Assembly: GCA_900470095.1 (NCBI GenBank)
Contig: UBZM01000010.1
Location: forward strand, 114,628-178,627
Source: Hyphomicrobiales bacterium
GTDB lineage: Bacteria > Pseudomonadota > Alphaproteobacteria > Rhizobiales > Beijerinckiaceae
DNA length: 64,000 nt
Direction of reading: 5' to 3'
A model generated the notes under the pieces. The model did no database searches and had not been told where the DNA came from. It worked only from the letters and a program-made list of their open reading frames with translations. This document shows, piece after piece, positions 42,069 through 51,658 of the stretch (the first letter of the stretch is position 1; the number at the start of each line of letters is the position of its first letter). Both the position numbers and the translations under genes were made by a program.

Positions 42069-44345
42069 CTACCCGGCTGAAGGCGCCAGCGGCGTCGGCG
42101 GCTGGATGGTCGTGATCGATGCAGCGGCCCCGGCCGAAGCCTGCCCTTCACCGCCCCTGACGGTCACCGCGTTCGAGGCAAAGGCTACGCCGGCATCGTT
42201 GAGCGCCTGGTACATCCGCTTTAACGCCTCGCGCTGGAGCGCGCCGGCCTGAGCCGGCTTGGCAGTGAATTTCAGCCGGATGACGATCGCGGTGTCGGCG
42301 ATCTCGGCCACACCCTGCATCTTGAGCTGCGCGATAAAGTGAGGTCCGAATTCCGGGTCCTCCAGCAACGCGAGGCCGATCTTCTTGATGGTCTTGCGCG
42401 CCTTCTCGATATCGGCGGAGCGGTCGAGCCGGACGTTGAACTTCACCGTCGCCCAGTCACGGCTGGCATTGGTCAGAGACGGAATCTGACCGAAGGGCAC
42501 TGTGTGGATCTGGCCGCTCTGGTGGCGCAGCTGTACCGAGCGTAGCGAAATCTTCTCGACCGTACCCTTCAGCCGCCCCGTATCGACATATTCGCCGACG
42601 CGGAAGGCATCCTCGACCATAAAGAAGAAGCCGGAGACGATATCGCGCACGAGCGCCTGCGAACCGAAAGATACGGCAAGGCCCAGGATGCCGAAGCCGG
42701 CCAGGAGGGGCCCGATGTCGACACCCAGCCGTGACAGCACCACAAGGCTTGTCAGGCCGATCACGGCCCCCAGCACGACACCGCGCAGCACCGGGAGCAC
42801 CGTGCCGAGCCGGGACGGCACATGGTCGTCATGGGGCGCGTCCTCGTCGGCCGGCCCGGCATGCACTGTGCTCGGCGTATAGGCGTCGAAGAAGGCGCGC
42901 AGGAAGGTCAGCGCGATCCATCCCATGAATGCCAGGGTGGCGACGCTGAGGAGGCGCTGACCGAACGACACGGTATCGGGCGCATCGGCGTCCATGACGA
43001 AACCGCTCCAGAGCCGGACTAGCAGATAGAGTGCGCAGAGCCAGACGAAGCCCACCACGCTCGATTGCAAGGTCCTGCCCAGCGCACGCGAGATCGGGGT
43101 GCGCTCGCGCTCCGCAGCGCGGCAGCTCAGCCAGGAGCGGATCAGCGCCCCGAGCCCCGACGCCACGATTGGTGCGAGCACGACGATGAACTGCGTGGTG
43201 CCAGCCTTCACGCCCCAGTGCGCGCCATCAGGCATGACCGCCGCACTGCGGCCCACGGCCCAGATCAACACGGCGCTCGCCATCAAGAGCCAGGGCGTCG
43301 CCGCAGCCACCCCGCGGCGCAAGCCACTTGCCGGGGTGCCGGGTTGCGCCAGGCTGACCAAGTCATGCCGTGCGTACCAGAACCACCAGACCTTATAGGC
43401 TGTCAGCAACAGCGAGGAAAGCGCGAACCATCCGGCAATCGAGGCCGGATTCGAGGCCGAGCGTTCGCCGAGCGCGTTCACGACCAGAGCGATATGGCCG
43501 AAGAACGCATAGATCATGATCAGCGCGAAATGCCGTTCGGCACGCGGCAGTGGCAGGATACGTCGCGACGACTGTCCCGGAGCAAGCAGGAACCGCCCCG
43601 CCATCGCGAACGACCACAACATCCCCAGCCCGTAAAGCTCGGCTGTGGCGATATGTTGCGCGAAATCGAGCTGCGGCAGAAGCCAGTGCACCAGGGTGCG
43701 CCCGGCAAGCCATAGCGCCACCAGCGCGACGAAATCGTGGAGAAGGCCGATTGAGGAGGCAACGAAGCGTTCGAACAGCGTATCGTCGCGCGGCACCAGG
43801 CGCCTGGAGATCAAGCCACGCGTGATGTTCCAGAGGACGACGGCAAAGGCCGCGGCAGCAAACAGGACGAGCAGGATGCGGCCCCCCGCCGATAATCCCG
43901 TGGCGCCATTCTGATTGGCGGCCCAGGCGCGGGCCCAGTCGCTCGGTATCCGCGTCGCGGACGGGATCGACGCGTTGCCATAGTCGAAGCCGTCGACGAA
44001 ATGGTTGGCAACCTCCTCGAGCCGCGTTTCGGCGACCGCAACGCGCGTTTCCGTTGGCGCGGGCTTGACAGGTGTTGCCGCTGCCGCCGGTGCGGTTGCG
44101 ACGGACTCGCCGGGGCCAGCCATGCGGAGAATGACCTTGCGCCCCCCCGCCTCCAGCGTCGTGATGGTCTTGCGCAGCGTCTCAGGGGCCTCGTCCCCGC
44201 GCAGGATCAGGGTCACGCTGTTGTCACCGGACGACTGGGCGAACGCTGCGGATCCCGATCCGAAGAGGATGAGCAGAAAGGCAAGGAGAGCCAGCGCCGC
44301 CGGCAAGGCATGACCGCGCGAAGACGCAAAGAAAGTTCGCATCAA
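42069..44345 (-). CDS. MscS-family mechanosensitive channel (large, multi-span)
   Basis: A 758-residue inner-membrane channel that opens under membrane tension to release osmolytes. It has a signal peptide (about 12-36), a periplasmic N-terminal region (about 37-150), roughly nine to ten spans, then the MscS core: pore helix GFGILGLAVSFGSQALVRDIVSGFFFMVEDAFRVGE in the family pattern (quoted in part: LAVSFGSQALVRD), a beta domain with GTVEKISLRSVQLRHQSGQIHTVPFGQI (part: KISLRSVQLRHQSG), and a C-terminal alpha/beta domain. Size and layout resemble YbiO/YnaI-type members. Together with opgGH it adds to osmotic-stress functions in this window. It is transcribed alone. Confidence 0.92.
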   Translation of the reverse strand: MMRTFFASSRGHALPAALALLAFLLILFGSGSAAFAQSSGDNSVTLILRGDEAPETLRKTITTLEAGGRKVILRMAGPGESVATAPAAAATPVKPAPTETRVAVAETRLEEVANHFVDGFDYGNASIPSATRIPSDWARAWAANQNGATGLSAGGRILLVLFAAAAFAVVLWNITRGLISRRLVPRDDTLFERFVASSIGLLHDFVALVALWLAGRTLVHWLLPQLDFAQHIATAELYGLGMLWSFAMAGRFLLAPGQSSRRILPLPRAERHFALIMIYAFFGHIALVVNALGERSASNPASIAGWFALSSLLLTAYKVWWFWYARHDLVSLAQPGTPASGLRRGVAAATPWLLMASAVLIWAVGRSAAVMPDGAHWGVKAGTTQFIVVLAPIVASGLGALIRSWLSCRAAERERTPISRALGRTLQSSVVGFVWLCALYLLVRLWSGFVMDADAPDTVSFGQRLLSVATLAFMGWIALTFLRAFFDAYTPSTVHAGPADEDAPHDDHVPSRLGTVLPVLRGVVLGAVIGLTSLVVLSRLGVDIGPLLAGFGILGLAVSFGSQALVRDIVSGFFFMVEDAFRVGEYVDTGRLKGTVEKISLRSVQLRHQSGQIHTVPFGQIPSLTNASRDWATVKFNVRLDRSADIEKARKTIKKIGLALLEDPEFGPHFIAQLKMQGVAEIADTAIVIRLKFTAKPAQAGALQREALKRMYQALNDAGVAFASNAVTVRGGEGQASAGAAASITTIQPPTPLAPSAG

Positions 44346-44433
44346 AACCGGTTCCCTCTTCTCTGCTCTCCTATGACTTGGACGGGATTACAGGCGTTTG
44401 GCAAGCATTCCGCGCTGGCGTCGTTACTGGCCC

Positions 44434-45624
44434 TCAGCGCTGTTTCAGCCAGTTGCGCATGCGCGAGACCGCGTCCTCGCATTCGGCCAGCGAACCCGCG
44501 AAGGAAAGTCGCACCGTGCGGGCGCCACGCCCCTCGTCGAAATCGAGGCCAGGCGTGATCGCGACATGAGCCTGCTCGAGCACGTCGCGGCAGAAAGCCA
44601 TGGAATCGTTCGAATATCGCCCGATGTCGAGATAGATGTAGAAGGCCCCGTCGACAGGCAGGAAATCGCCAAGGCCGATTTCGGGCAAGGCCTTCAGCAG
44701 ATAGGCGCGGTTCGCGGCATAGCCGGCCTTGATCGCCTCGCACTCGGCAGTCGCGGCGAAGGCTGCCTCGCCCGCGACCTGACTGAGATACGGCACCGAG
44801 ATTGAGAAATTCTGCTGCAGCCGCTCGATCGTGCGCACCATGCGCTGCGGCACCACGAGCCAACCGACGCGCCAACCGGTCATGCAGTAATATTTCGAGA
44901 ATGAATTGACGATGATCGCGTCCTGATCGGCGCTGAGCGCCGTCGTCGCAGGCGTCTCATAGGTCAACCCGTGATAGATCTCGTCGGAAATGTACCACAG
45001 CCCAAGCCGGCGGCATTCGGCGGCGACGGCCGCGATCGCTTCCGGTGCCATCACCACGCCGGTCGGATTCGCCGGGCTCATGGTCAGGACGCCCGCGAGC
45101 GGGCGTTCGGCATGAGCCTTCGCAATCAGGTCCGGGGTCAGCGCGTAGCGGGTCTCCGGGCCGACTTCGATCGCGACCGGCTCCAGCCCCAGCGCCGTGA
45201 GAATGTTGCGATAGGCCGGGTAGCCCGGTGCCGTGATCGCGACGCGCGCACCCGGCTGGAAACAGGCGAGGAATGCGAGAATGAAGCCACCCGACGAGCC
45301 GGTGGTCACGACGACACGTTCGGCCGGTATGCTGACGCCATAGGCGTCCTGATAATGGCGCGCGATACGCTCTCTGAGAGAATCGGTGCCGAGCGCCTGC
45401 GTGTAGCCGATGCGACCATGCTCGAGCGCGCGCGCCGCTGCAGCGCGGATGCTGGCCGGTGTCGGCGCCGAGGGCTGCCCGACCTCCATATGCACGACCG
45501 AACCACCGGCTCGCTCGATCGCTGCAGCCTGGTTCATCACGTCCATGACAATGAAGGGCGCGACCTCGGCCGCACGAGCGGAGAGCGCGGGCGGCGTCGC
45601 AAGGCGGTGAGCATCGTTCGTCAT
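44434..45624 (-). CDS. PLP-dependent class I/II aminotransferase
   Basis: A fold-type I aminotransferase (396 aa) of the aspartate aminotransferase family. It has IVMDVMNQAAAIE near the start, GQPSAPTPASI (substrate-loop region), VTTGSSGGFILAFLACF, SPANPTGVV with the PLP-ring contacts, ISDEIYHGLTY, and the Schiff-base lysine in NSFSKYYCMTGWRVGW; the C-terminal block has the carboxylate-binding Arg in VRLSFAG. The group includes aspartate, tyrosine and N-succinyldiaminopimelate-type enzymes, and the amino donor cannot be assigned from sequence. The gene stands alone, between the MscS channel and a 350-bp gap. Confidence 0.88.
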   Translation of the reverse strand: MTNDAHRLATPPALSARAAEVAPFIVMDVMNQAAAIERAGGSVVHMEVGQPSAPTPASIRAAAARALEHGRIGYTQALGTDSLRERIARHYQDAYGVSIPAERVVVTTGSSGGFILAFLACFQPGARVAITAPGYPAYRNILTALGLEPVAIEVGPETRYALTPDLIAKAHAERPLAGVLTMSPANPTGVVMAPEAIAAVAAECRRLGLWYISDEIYHGLTYETPATTALSADQDAIIVNSFSKYYCMTGWRVGWLVVPQRMVRTIERLQQNFSISVPYLSQVAGEAAFAATAECEAIKAGYAANRAYLLKALPEIGLGDFLPVDGAFYIYLDIGRYSNDSMAFCRDVLEQAHVAITPGLDFDEGRGARTVRLSFAGSLAECEDAVSRMRNWLKQR

Positions 45625-45974
45625 GCAGATCTCGCGTCGGGAACCGGCGGAGCCCCGCCCGCCACTTGAAGCAGTGCCCTAAAGCATCAGGAGGGAGCGT
45701 GGGAAGCCGTTTGTGGACACAGGAGACGACACCCCCTCCTTCGAGAGGCCAGTCTGCGCTTGAACCTGCCTCCAACCCGGCGACAAAAGGTGGCTGAAGA
45801 TCGCACTCGCGATGGTGCTGGGCGACGCCACGCGCAGGTCAGGTCATGCTCCCGCCGCAACCGCTGGCAAAGCTGTGAATTGACGCTGCCCACGCGAGAG
45901 CGGAGAAGGGGCGCAAGATGACCGGTTCAACGCTCGCCGCGGCCAAAGGCCGGCGAGCCCGAAAGGATGACGAC
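45625..45974. other. Divergent intergenic region, no gene seen
   Basis: This gap separates the aminotransferase (minus) from the DsbA-like gene (plus). Possible frames are Arg-rich and lack ribosome sites. The AAAGGATGACGAC stretch before 45975 supplies the DsbA-like ribosome site. I see no clear promoter match or repeat. Confidence 0.5.
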
Positions 45975-46790
45975 ATGGCTCTGTTCCCCCTGCTCCGCCT
46001 GGCCTTCGCTGGAATCAGGCGCGCGGGTCTGGTCCTGGGCGGGCTCGGCCTCGCCGTAACGCTGGCTGCCGCTCCGGTTCAGGCGCAGGGACAGCCCCTG
46101 TCCCCCGAGCAACGCAAGGCCGTGACCGATCTCATTCGCGAGACGCTGCTGAAGAACCCTGAACTGATCCAGGAAGCGCTCGTCGAGCTCGAGCGGCGCA
46201 ATCAGGTCGCCCAGGCCGAGGCGCAGCGTAGCGCCGTCGCCAGCGAAAAGGCGAACCTCGTCGATCCCGCGACATCGATCATCGCCGCCAATCCGCAGGG
46301 TGACGTCACCCTAATCGAGTTCATGGATTACAATTGTGGCTTCTGCAAAAGGGCGCTCGACGATGTCCGCACGCTCGCCAAGGACGACCCGAAGCTGCGC
46401 GTCGTGATCAAGGATTTCCCGATCCTTGGACCCGATTCGGTCGAGGCGAGCCGTGTCGCCATCGCCGTGAAGAACCAGCTCCAGGGCCAGAAGTACTGGG
46501 ATTTCCACAACAAGCTGATGGCGACCAAGGGCCGGATCAACGGTGCCAAGGCGTTGGAGATCGCCAAGGACGCCGGCGCGGATGTCGAGCGCGCCCGCAA
46601 GGACATGGACGCGCCTGCGACGCGCGCCGCGATCGAGTCCACTGTCGCTCTCGGCGATCGGCTCGGCCTGACCGGCACACCGGCCTTCATCATCGGTGAC
46701 GAAGTTGTCTTCGGCGCCGTTGGCGCTGCAGCGCTGAAGGAGAAGATCGAAGCCGTCCGCAAATGCGGCAAGGCCTCCTGCAGCGGCTGA
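45975..46790 (+). CDS. DsbA-family periplasmic thiol-disulfide oxidoreductase
   Basis: A periplasmic thioredoxin-fold protein (271 aa) of the DsbA/Com1/ScsC group. It has a signal peptide (about 15-38, VLGGLGLAVTLAAAPVQAQ), an N-terminal helical region (about 40-95) with LIRETLLKNPELIQEALVELERR as in ScsC-type trimerising proteins, then the catalytic CGFC in EFMDYNCGFCKRAL and the cis-Pro loop in GLTGTPAFIIGDEV. A final Cys pair (KCGKASCS) is unusual and may form a structural disulfide. The start at 45975 has AAGGA upstream; the 19-codon longer form is less likely. It precedes aroQ-accB-accC, as in relatives. Confidence 0.9.
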   Translation: MALFPLLRLAFAGIRRAGLVLGGLGLAVTLAAAPVQAQGQPLSPEQRKAVTDLIRETLLKNPELIQEALVELERRNQVAQAEAQRSAVASEKANLVDPATSIIAANPQGDVTLIEFMDYNCGFCKRALDDVRTLAKDDPKLRVVIKDFPILGPDSVEASRVAIAVKNQLQGQKYWDFHNKLMATKGRINGAKALEIAKDAGADVERARKDMDAPATRAAIESTVALGDRLGLTGTPAFIIGDEVVFGAVGAAALKEKIEAVRKCGKASCSG

Positions 46791-46914
46791 TGAAACCGGC
46801 CGGCCTGTGGTGGCTCTCATCGCAGGCCGGTGTCACAGGCTTCCCCTGTCCCGCCGTTCCGGTTAAGACGACGCCGACGCCGCAGCTTCGCGGCTTGAGG
46901 AATCAACGCGAGCC

Positions 46915-47373
46915 ATGGTCGCCGTCCACGTCCTGAACGGACCCAATCTGAATCTGCTCGGCACCCGCGAGCCCGGAACCTACGGTTCGGTGACGCTCGC
47001 CGGCGTCGAGGAACGTCTCAAGGCGAGGGCCGCCGCTGCCGGGGTCGAGCTGACCTTCAGCCAGACCAATTTCGAAGGCGAGCTTGTCACCCGCGTGCAG
47101 CAGGCAGGGCTGGCGGGAGCCGGCATCATCATCAATGCCGGCGCCTACACCCACACCTCCGTCGCCCTGCGCGATGCGATCAAGGGCACCGAGGCGCTCG
47201 CCATCGAGGTCCATGTCTCCAATGTGCACGCCCGCGAGGAATTCCGGCACCATTCCTACATGGCGCCGGTCTGCGTCGGCGTGATCTGCGGCTTCGGCGT
47301 CGCCAGCTATGATCTTGCTTTCGACGCGATCGTGCCGCTTCTCCAGAAGCGCGCGGAAAAGACGGCGGCCTGA
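46915..47373 (+). CDS. aroQ: Type II 3-dehydroquinate dehydratase AroQ
   Basis: AroQ (152 aa) dehydrates 3-dehydroquinate to 3-dehydroshikimate in the shikimate pathway; the type II enzyme is a dodecamer. All diagnostic motifs are present: [19 protein letters not shown] with the catalytic Tyr, [11 protein letters not shown], the [17 protein letters not shown] motif, and [18 protein letters not shown] with the catalytic His, followed by a Gly-rich [11 protein letters not shown]. Length is normal. It is followed 82 bp downstream by accB and accC in the same direction, a grouping widespread in alphaproteobacteria, although the pathways are unrelated. Confidence 0.97.
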   Translation: MVAVHVLNGPNLNLLGTREPGTYGSVTLAGVEERLKARAAAAGVELTFSQTNFEGELVTRVQQAGLAGAGIIINAGAYTHTSVALRDAIKGTEALAIEVHVSNVHAREEFRHHSYMAPVCVGVICGFGVASYDLAFDAIVPLLQKRAEKTAA

Positions 47374-47455
47374 ACGGGCCGGTTCAATCCAGCAGGGTGG
47401 CGCCTCGCGGCTGCCCATCCTCTCAACCAAGACGACGAAGACGGTGAAACCCGCC

Positions 47456-47914
47456 ATGGCGACCAAGAGCCCGATCGATCCCGAACTGGTGCGCGAACTC
47501 GCGCAGCTCCTCAACGAGACCGACCTGTCCGAGATCGAGGTCGAGAAGGGTGATCTGCGCGTCCGAGTGGCCCGCACCATCTCTGCAACCGTGCAGGTGC
47601 CCGTCGCCTCGCATGCCCCGGCCGCGGTCCATGCACCGGTCGTGACCGCGCCGGTCGAGGCCAAGTCGGCCGCCGCCCACCCCGGCACCGTTCCCTCCCC
47701 GATGGTCGGCACCGCCTATCGCCGCCCCTCGCCCGAAGCGAAGCCCTTCGTCGAGATCGGCCAGGAGGTGAAGGCGGGCGAACGCGTCCTTCTCGTCGAG
47801 GCGATGAAGACCTTCAACGACATCGTCGCGCCGCGCGCCGGCAAGGTCACGGCGATCATGGTCGAGGACGGGCAGCCGGTCGAGTACGGCGAGCCGCTTC
47901 TGGTGATCGAGTGA
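47456..47914 (+). CDS. accB: Biotin carboxyl carrier protein of acetyl-CoA carboxylase
   Basis: AccB (152 aa) carries biotin between the carboxylase AccC and the carboxyltransferase AccAD in fatty-acid synthesis. The N-terminal dimerisation helices ([19 protein letters not shown]) are followed by a Pro/Ala-rich linker (about 40-70, [17 protein letters not shown]), then the biotinyl domain with [18 protein letters not shown], the thumb region and the biotinylated Lys in [10 protein letters not shown], ending [10 protein letters not shown]. The start at 47456 fits the family; a frame extending back into aroQ is rejected. Its stop overlaps a possible GTG of accC. Confidence 0.96.
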   Translation: MATKSPIDPELVRELAQLLNETDLSEIEVEKGDLRVRVARTISATVQVPVASHAPAAVHAPVVTAPVEAKSAAAHPGTVPSPMVGTAYRRPSPEAKPFVEIGQEVKAGERVLLVEAMKTFNDIVAPRAGKVTAIMVEDGQPVEYGEPLLVIE

Positions 47915-47943
47915 GTGTGGCAGCGGGCGCGGACGAGCCGAAG

Positions 47944-49305
47944 ATGTTCGACAAGATCCTGATCGCCAACCGCGGAGAGATCGCGCTGCGCGTCCTGCGC
48001 GCGGCCAAGGAGCTCGGCATTGCGACCGTCGCGGTCCATTCCACCGCGGATGCCAATGCCATGCATGTGCGCCTCGCCGATGAGAGCGTCTGCATCGGCC
48101 CCCCGAGCGCCCGCGAAAGCTATCTCAATATTCCAGCCCTGATCGCGGCCTGTGAGATCACAGGCGCCGATGCGGTCCATCCCGGCTACGGCTTCCTGTC
48201 GGAGAACGCCCGCTTCGCCGAGATTCTCGATCGGCACAACATCGCCTTCATCGGCCCCAAGGCCGAGCATATCCGGGTGATGGGCGACAAGATCGAGGCC
48301 AAGCGCACGGCCAAGCGCCTCGGCATTCCCTGCGTCCCCGGCTCAGAGGGCGGCGTCAGCGAGGATGCGGAAGCCCTGCGCATCGCGCGTGATATCGGCT
48401 TTCCCGTGATCATCAAGGCCGCGGCCGGCGGCGGCGGACGCGGCATGAAGGTGGCGCGCAGCGAGGATGATCTCGTCGTTGCGCTCCAGACCGCACGGAC
48501 CGAGGCCAAGGCCGCCTTTGGCGATGACGCTGTCTATATCGAGAAATATCTCGAGAAGCCGCGCCACATTGAAATCCAGATCCTTGGCGACGGCCGCGGC
48601 CATGCCATCCATCTCGGCGAGCGCGACTGCTCTCTGCAGCGCCGCCACCAGAAGGTCTGGGAAGAAGGCCCCTCGCCCGCGCTCAATGCCGGCGAGCGTG
48701 ACCGGATCGGCACGATCTGCGCCAAGGCGATGGCCGATCTCGGCTATCTCGGCGCCGGCACGATCGAGTTCCTCTACGAGGACGGCGAGTTCTATTTCAT
48801 CGAAATGAACACCCGCATCCAGGTCGAGCATCCGGTCACCGAGATGATCACCGGGATCGATCTGGTGAACGAGCAGATCCGGATTGCCGCCGGCGCGCCG
48901 CTCTCGCTCAAGCAGAGCGACATCATCATCGAGGGCCACGCCATCGAGTGCCGCGTCAATGCCGAGCATCCCGCGAATTTCCGCCCCTCGCCCGGCAAAA
49001 TCGCCTCGTTCCATACGCCGGGCGGGCTTGGCGTCCGCGTCGATTCTGCGGCCTACCAGGGATACTCGATCCCGCCGCATTACGATTCTCTGGTCGGCAA
49101 GCTGATTGTGCATGGTCGCAACCGGGCGGAATGCCTGATGCGCCTGCGCCGCTCGCTCGACGAGTTCGTCGTCGATGGTGTCGATACGACCCTGCCGCTG
49201 TTCCGTACGCTCGTGCGTAATCCCGACATCCTGAACGGCGACTACAATATCCACTGGCTCGAGAAGTTCCTGGCCGCGGGCGGCATGGGGCCCGAAGGAC
49301 AATAA
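47944..49305 (+). CDS. accC: Biotin carboxylase subunit of acetyl-CoA carboxylase
   Basis: AccC (453 aa) carboxylates biotin on AccB using ATP and bicarbonate. It shows the biotin-carboxylase N-domain [20 protein letters not shown], the ATP-grasp domain with the Gly-rich lid [33 protein letters not shown], the metal and bicarbonate-binding [18 protein letters not shown], and the C-terminal domain with [13 protein letters not shown]. The start at 47944 ([11 protein letters not shown]) matches most homologues; the GTG at 47911, overlapping the accB stop, would add 11 residues and cannot be excluded. Followed by a palindromic hairpin. Confidence 0.96.
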   Translation: MFDKILIANRGEIALRVLRAAKELGIATVAVHSTADANAMHVRLADESVCIGPPSARESYLNIPALIAACEITGADAVHPGYGFLSENARFAEILDRHNIAFIGPKAEHIRVMGDKIEAKRTAKRLGIPCVPGSEGGVSEDAEALRIARDIGFPVIIKAAAGGGGRGMKVARSEDDLVVALQTARTEAKAAFGDDAVYIEKYLEKPRHIEIQILGDGRGHAIHLGERDCSLQRRHQKVWEEGPSPALNAGERDRIGTICAKAMADLGYLGAGTIEFLYEDGEFYFIEMNTRIQVEHPVTEMITGIDLVNEQIRIAAGAPLSLKQSDIIIEGHAIECRVNAEHPANFRPSPGKIASFHTPGGLGVRVDSAAYQGYSIPPHYDSLVGKLIVHGRNRAECLMRLRRSLDEFVVDGVDTTLPLFRTLVRNPDILNGDYNIHWLEKFLAAGGMGPEGQ

Positions 49306-49323
49306 CGTCGGTCACGCCCTGTC

Positions 49324-49345
49324 ATGCCCGCCCAATGGCGGGCAT
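49324..49345. terminator. Hairpin after accC (repeat-like palindrome)
   Basis: ATGCCCGCC (49324-49332) and GGCGGGCAT (49337-49345) form a perfect 9-bp stem with a CAAT loop. No T-tract follows. The sequence resembles GC-rich extragenic palindromes common in this bacterial order (from memory), so it may be a repeat doubling as a transcript end. Confidence 0.5.
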
Positions 49346-49474
49346 CGACACCCCACGATGTCCCGGTCGCAAGCCGCACCATAGTGACGGGGACTGTCGC
49401 GACGGGGCCGGCCATGACGAAAGAGCGCAGCTTTCGCGTTTGACTTGGCGCCGCGCTCACGCTCCCATCTGCAG

Positions 49475-50149
49475 ATGAAGGCTCGTTCAGCGCCAGTACG
49501 CTCGCCCGTGATCACACCGGAAATCCTGCTGCGCGCTTACGCAGCCGGCATCTTCCCGATGGCGGAGAGCGCCGACGATCCAAACCTGTTCTGGGTCGAG
49601 CCTGAGGTCAGAGGCGTGATCCCGCTCGCGAATTTCCATCTGCCTTCACGCCTTGCCCGTACGGTCCGTGCCGATCCTTTCGAGATCCGCGTCGATACTG
49701 CTTTCCACCAGGTCATCGCGGCCTGCGCCGAAGCACGTCCGGACCGGCCCGATACCTGGATCAATACGCGGATCAGGGAGCTGTTTGGCGCACTTCACCA
49801 GCTCGGGAACGCCCACAGCGTCGAATGCTGGCGCGATGGAAAGCTTGTCGGCGGGCTCTACGGCCTGTCCCTAGGTGCAGCGTTCTTCGGCGAGAGCATG
49901 TTTCATCGGGCGACGGACGCCTCGAAGGTCGCGCTTGTCCATCTGGTGGCCCGGCTGAAGCGCGGCGGTTACCGCCTGCTCGATGCCCAGTTCCAGACCA
50001 CGCACCTGGCCCAGTTCGGCACACAGGAGGTGCCACGTGAGGCCTATCGCATGCTGCTCGAAACTGCGATCGCACATGACGCTGAATGGTGGAGCTGGCC
50101 AAAGGGCCAGGACATCAGTGGTTGCGAGGCCCTGACTGAGCTCATCTGA
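49475..50149 (+). CDS. aat: Leucyl/phenylalanyl-tRNA-protein transferase Aat
   Basis: Aat adds Leu or Phe from aminoacyl-tRNA to proteins with N-terminal Arg or Lys, marking them for ClpAP through the N-degron pathway. The product (224 aa from this start) has the family signatures [25 protein letters not shown], the [25 protein letters not shown] block (part: [12 protein letters not shown]), [20 protein letters not shown], and [18 protein letters not shown]. The start is uncertain: ATG 49475 or GTG 49508 are both plausible, the latter close to typical N-termini. It is convergent with the DUF2155 gene. Confidence 0.93.
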   Translation: MKARSAPVRSPVITPEILLRAYAAGIFPMAESADDPNLFWVEPEVRGVIPLANFHLPSRLARTVRADPFEIRVDTAFHQVIAACAEARPDRPDTWINTRIRELFGALHQLGNAHSVECWRDGKLVGGLYGLSLGAAFFGESMFHRATDASKVALVHLVARLKRGGYRLLDAQFQTTHLAQFGTQEVPREAYRMLLETAIAHDAEWWSWPKGQDISGCEALTELI

Positions 50150-50155
50150 GCTCAG
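50136..50155. terminator. Hairpin over the aat stop codon
   Basis: CTGAGCTC (50136-50143) and GAGCTCAG (50148-50155) form a perfect 8-bp stem with an ATCT loop that includes the aat TGA. It lies 15 bp before the end of the convergent DUF2155 gene and may separate the two transcripts. Confidence 0.5.
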
Positions 50156-50169
50156 CCCCAGCCCCTGCC

Positions 50170-50799
50170 TCAGTTGTTGCCGGCGGGATCGCGTCCGGGA
50201 ACAGGATTGGTCGGAAAGAAGCGCTGGCTCGGCGCCTGACGGGGCTCAACCGGAACGCCACGCGGCGGAGCCACATCCATGCGCTGTCCCGGGGGAAGCT
50301 GCGTGCCCGGCGGCAACTGGTTGACGTCGCGCGGCGGCGTGCGCGGCCTGCGCTCTTCCGGCGGCGGCGGCGCTTCCGGATCCTTGGGATCGACCACAAG
50401 CTCGGTACCGCCCTTGCAGTCTGTCAGCCAGACATCATAGATCGCGTGCTCGACACCATGCAGACCGGGGCTCGCGGCGTACATCCAGCCCGTGAAGATG
50501 CGCCGGTACTCGTTGGCGAAGGTCACCTCGTCCACCTCGACGAAGGAGGTGGTCTGCGGGTTCTCGGTCGGCGGGCGGGTCCAGCAAACGCGCGGCGTCA
50601 GTTGCAGCGCCCCGAACTGAACGGTCTCGTCGATCGCCACCTCGAAGGAGATGATCCGGCCTGTGATCTTGTCGAGGCCGGCAAAAACCGCAGTCGGATT
50701 GCGGATGCGGTCGGCCTTCGCAGGCTGGGCGGCCATCAGGGCCGCGAGAGCTGGCGCGGCCAGGGCCGCCACCTTCGACAATCTGCTGACGAACCGCAT
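50170..50799 (-). CDS. DUF2155 domain-containing secreted protein
   Basis: A periplasmic or outer-envelope protein (209 aa) of the alphaproteobacterial DUF2155 family, function unknown. It has a signal peptide (about 8-30, AALAAPALAALMAAQPAKA), then the domain (about 32-125): VFAGLDKITGRIISFEVAIDE, RVCWTRPPTENPQTTSFVEV and the family block RIFTGWMYAASPGLHGVEHAIYDVWLTDC (part: FTGWMYAASPGLHGVEH). Two Cys (VCWTRPP and LTDCKGG) may pair. The C-terminal 75 residues are Pro-rich and disordered-looking. In relatives it neighbours aat on one side and the NDUFA12-like gene on the other; here two extra genes intervene. Confidence 0.88.
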   Translation of the reverse strand: MRFVSRLSKVAALAAPALAALMAAQPAKADRIRNPTAVFAGLDKITGRIISFEVAIDETVQFGALQLTPRVCWTRPPTENPQTTSFVEVDEVTFANEYRRIFTGWMYAASPGLHGVEHAIYDVWLTDCKGGTELVVDPKDPEAPPPPEERRPRTPPRDVNQLPPGTQLPPGQRMDVAPPRGVPVEPRQAPSQRFFPTNPVPGRDPAGNN

Positions 50800-50910
50800 C
50801 TTCTGCTACGAATCTCCCCTCCCGCCAGAAGACGGGGGCTGCGGCTTAACACGGCAATCGCAGCGGAAAAAGGGCAGCCGGGCCACAGTGGGACCTGCGG
50901 CGGCGCCACA

Positions 50911-51486
50911 TCACGGGCTCTTGCGCGCCCGGAAGCGGGCAACCTTGTCGCGGTTGCCGCAGGTGCTCATCGTGCACCAGCGCCGCGTATTGTTCCGCCC
51001 TCTGTCGTAGAACACCATCACGCAGTCATGGTTGGCGCAGTGCTTGAGCCGTGCCGGCTCGTGGTCGCAGACGAAGCGAGCGAAATCGAGTGCGATTCTC
51101 GATGCCGCTCCGAGGCCCCGATTCGCCACGGCCATGAGCGCATAGCCCTCGTCACCCCTGTGCAACTGATAGCGCTCGGTCACCGGCACGAGCAGGCGGT
51201 TGATCGCAGCGAGCGACGCTTCCGGCAGCGGCTCGCCCTGCTGCAACAGGTCAAAGGCCGGACGAAGGGTTTCACGCAAGCCCTTGAGCTCAAAACCGGA
51301 TTCGGGCGTCTCCCCCTCGCCTAGCCCAGCCGCGACGAGCCACGCTGTCATGGACTGCGGCTCACCGAGCAGATCACGCGGTCCGGTCTCGGTCACCGGC
51401 CTGGTGTTGAGCAGATCGAGCCAAGGTCGGCCGCCCATGAAGGGAAAGCCGTCCCGGAAATCATCATTGGTTGGGGTCGCAGGCAA
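50911..51486 (-). CDS. ABATE/CGNR zinc-finger transcriptional regulator
   Basis: A putative DNA-binding regulator with an N-terminal stress-response ABATE domain (GGRPWLDLLNTRPVTETGPRDLL) and a C-terminal CGNR zinc finger (KHCANHDCVMVFYDRGRNNTRRWC, then MSTCGNRDKVARFRAR) holding the CxxxxC...C...CGNR ligands. The start is my choice: TTG at 51486 has GGAG six bases upstream and lies downstream of a good promoter at 51558-51530, whereas a longer frame from 51558 would begin inside that promoter. Length is then 191 residues. It is divergent from the alpha/beta hydrolase, which is its probable target. The pair interrupts a conserved gene order and looks acquired. Confidence 0.8.
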   Translation of the reverse strand: MPATPTNDDFRDGFPFMGGRPWLDLLNTRPVTETGPRDLLGEPQSMTAWLVAAGLGEGETPESGFELKGLRETLRPAFDLLQQGEPLPEASLAAINRLLVPVTERYQLHRGDEGYALMAVANRGLGAASRIALDFARFVCDHEPARLKHCANHDCVMVFYDRGRNNTRRWCTMSTCGNRDKVARFRARKSP

Positions 51487-51519
51487 GAGCCGCTCCGGAT
51501 GCCATCGGTCAATTTCGTT

Positions 51520-51592
51520 TGTAACCTCTAATTTATTTATTGACAGGTTACATGTCAAATGACACCATTAAACGATGCCATGACAGGTTACA
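51520..51592. promoter_or_regulatory. AT-rich divergent control region with repeated GGTTACA sites
   Basis: On the minus strand TTGACA (51558-51553) and TAAATT (51535-51530), spacing 17, make a good promoter for the CGNR gene. TGACAGGTTACA occurs twice as an exact 12-base direct repeat (51541-51552 and 51581-51592, offset exactly 40 bases), and an inverted TGTAACCT lies at 51520-51527. One copy sits inside the promoter spacer. These fit operator sites for autoregulation and control of the hydrolase. TGTCAAATGACA (51553-51564) adds a small palindrome. Confidence 0.6.
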
Positions 51593-51658
51593 CACTCGAA
51601 TGCGATCGTCCATCAGTTCTGCCGCAGTCGCCATGTTTCACATTCTCGGAGCCCCCTC

